Assembly: GCA_011525445.1 (NCBI GenBank)
Contig: WTGE01000176.1
Location: 1 to 5,988 of the forward strand
Direction of reading: 5' to 3'
Length of the DNA stretch: 5,988 nucleotides
From: Synechococcus sp. CO36386bin_37
GTDB lineage: Bacteria > Cyanobacteriota > Cyanobacteriia > PCC-6307 > Cyanobiaceae
Every line of letters begins with the position of its first letter. The first letter of the stretch is position 1. This document shows, piece by piece, positions 5,756 to 5,988 of this stretch. Position numbers and translations under genes: made by a program. The notes below the pieces were generated by a model. The model was not told where the DNA came from and ran no database searches. It was given only the letters and a program-made list of their open reading frames with translations.

Positions 5756-5988
5756 GGATTGTTCCCCTTCGACCCTGTTCCGCCGCTTTTCTGTTACAGC
5801 AGGGCTGATCGGATATGGAGTTGTTGGATCTGCCGCGTTCCTCGGCATGCCTCATCCAAGGGCTGCACTGGCTCAGAACACCCCCTCGTTGATGGAGTTC
5901 CGCTGGGAGAGCGATAACAACTATCGAAAGCTTTATTACGTTCAAACCAGCACACGTCGAAGGGAGAGGTCCGAGTACTTCCTTGTCC
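5754..5988 (+). CDS. DUF2808-type exported protein, 3' end outside the window
   Basis: Only the first 78 codons are present. The protein starts with an export signal: R10-R11, a hydrophobic core (about 14-30) and a likely signal-peptidase site ALA-Q (38-41). After the cleavage point comes LMEFRWESDNNYRKLYYV (46-63), which resembles the start of the DUF2808 domain found in cyanobacterial secreted or periplasmic proteins; the function of that domain is unknown. The adjacent arginines followed by F-S-V are only a poor match to the twin-arginine consensus, so Sec export is the simpler reading. The ATG at 5754 is preferred; an in-frame TTG at 5733 is possible, with a stop just upstream at 5730. 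No Shine-Dalgarno is visible at the ATG, and a hairpin may cover it. The family call comes from a short fragment and is moderately sure. Confidence 0.65.
   Translation, partial: MDCSPSTLFRRFSVTAGLIGYGVVGSAAFLGMPHPRAALAQNTPSLMEFRWESDNNYRKLYYVQTSTRRRERSEYFLV

Noticed and set aside
5754..5790. Twin-arginine (Tat) signal on the DUF2808 protein.
   Set aside because: The RR pair is followed by F-S-V and lacks the S/T-RR-x-F-L-K pattern, so an ordinary Sec signal is the more economical reading.
1..5988. Mobile elements, CRISPR arrays, tRNA/rRNA genes or a defence island.
   Set aside because: No transposase, integrase, regularly spaced repeats, tRNA-like cloverleaf or nuclease/toxin motifs were seen; the genes look like ordinary chromosomal ones.

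Overview
The window looks like chromosomal DNA from a cyanobacterium, most likely a marine Synechococcus or a high-GC Prochlorococcus relative. The reasons are the moderately GC-rich sequence, the very tight gene packing, the use of TTG as a start, and the lineage-typical protein types: a short SppA without a membrane anchor, a stand-alone AroH chorismate mutase, a DUF721 protein with a C-terminal zinc ribbon, a DUF2808 exported protein and a GT4 enzyme resembling cyanobacterial pteridine glucosyltransferase. This assignment rests on recognising the families, not on a database search.

Layout. (1) Positions 2-463, + strand: the 3' part of a DUF721/DciA-like gene that enters from the left edge. 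(2) Positions 498-4413, - strand: a compact three-gene transcription unit, read right to left. It encodes an EamA/DMT permease (4413-3442), a GT4 glycosyltransferase (3445-2333) and a GT39-type polytopic glycosyltransferase (2342-498). The genes overlap by 4 and 10 bases, so translational coupling is likely. The unit converges on the DUF721 gene with only 34 bases between the stop codons. (3) A 45-base divergent spacer (4414-4458) separates that unit from the + strand pair sppA (4459-5271) and aroH (5268-5654), which overlap by 4 bases. (4) A 99-base spacer carries four related short motifs that can form alternative hairpins, one of them over the next start codon. (5) Positions 5754-5988, + strand: the 5' part of a DUF2808 gene that runs off the right edge.

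Function. The minus-strand unit looks like a small glycoconjugate module: a cytoplasmic glucosyltransferase, a membrane glycosyltransferase using a polyprenyl-phosphate-sugar donor, and a small-molecule permease. Its real product cannot be read from sequence. The plus-strand pair combines a Ser/Lys peptidase with an aromatic amino-acid enzyme (chorismate to prephenate), with no obvious biochemical link. All complete genes appear intact. I see no rRNA, tRNA, CRISPR array, insertion sequence, integrase, phage gene or defence gene. There is no gene-free stretch above 100 bases. The most interesting observations are the overlapping permease/GT4/GT39 unit, the non-canonical active-site positions in AroH, and the repeat-rich leader before the DUF2808 gene. 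I did not find a clearly novel system.
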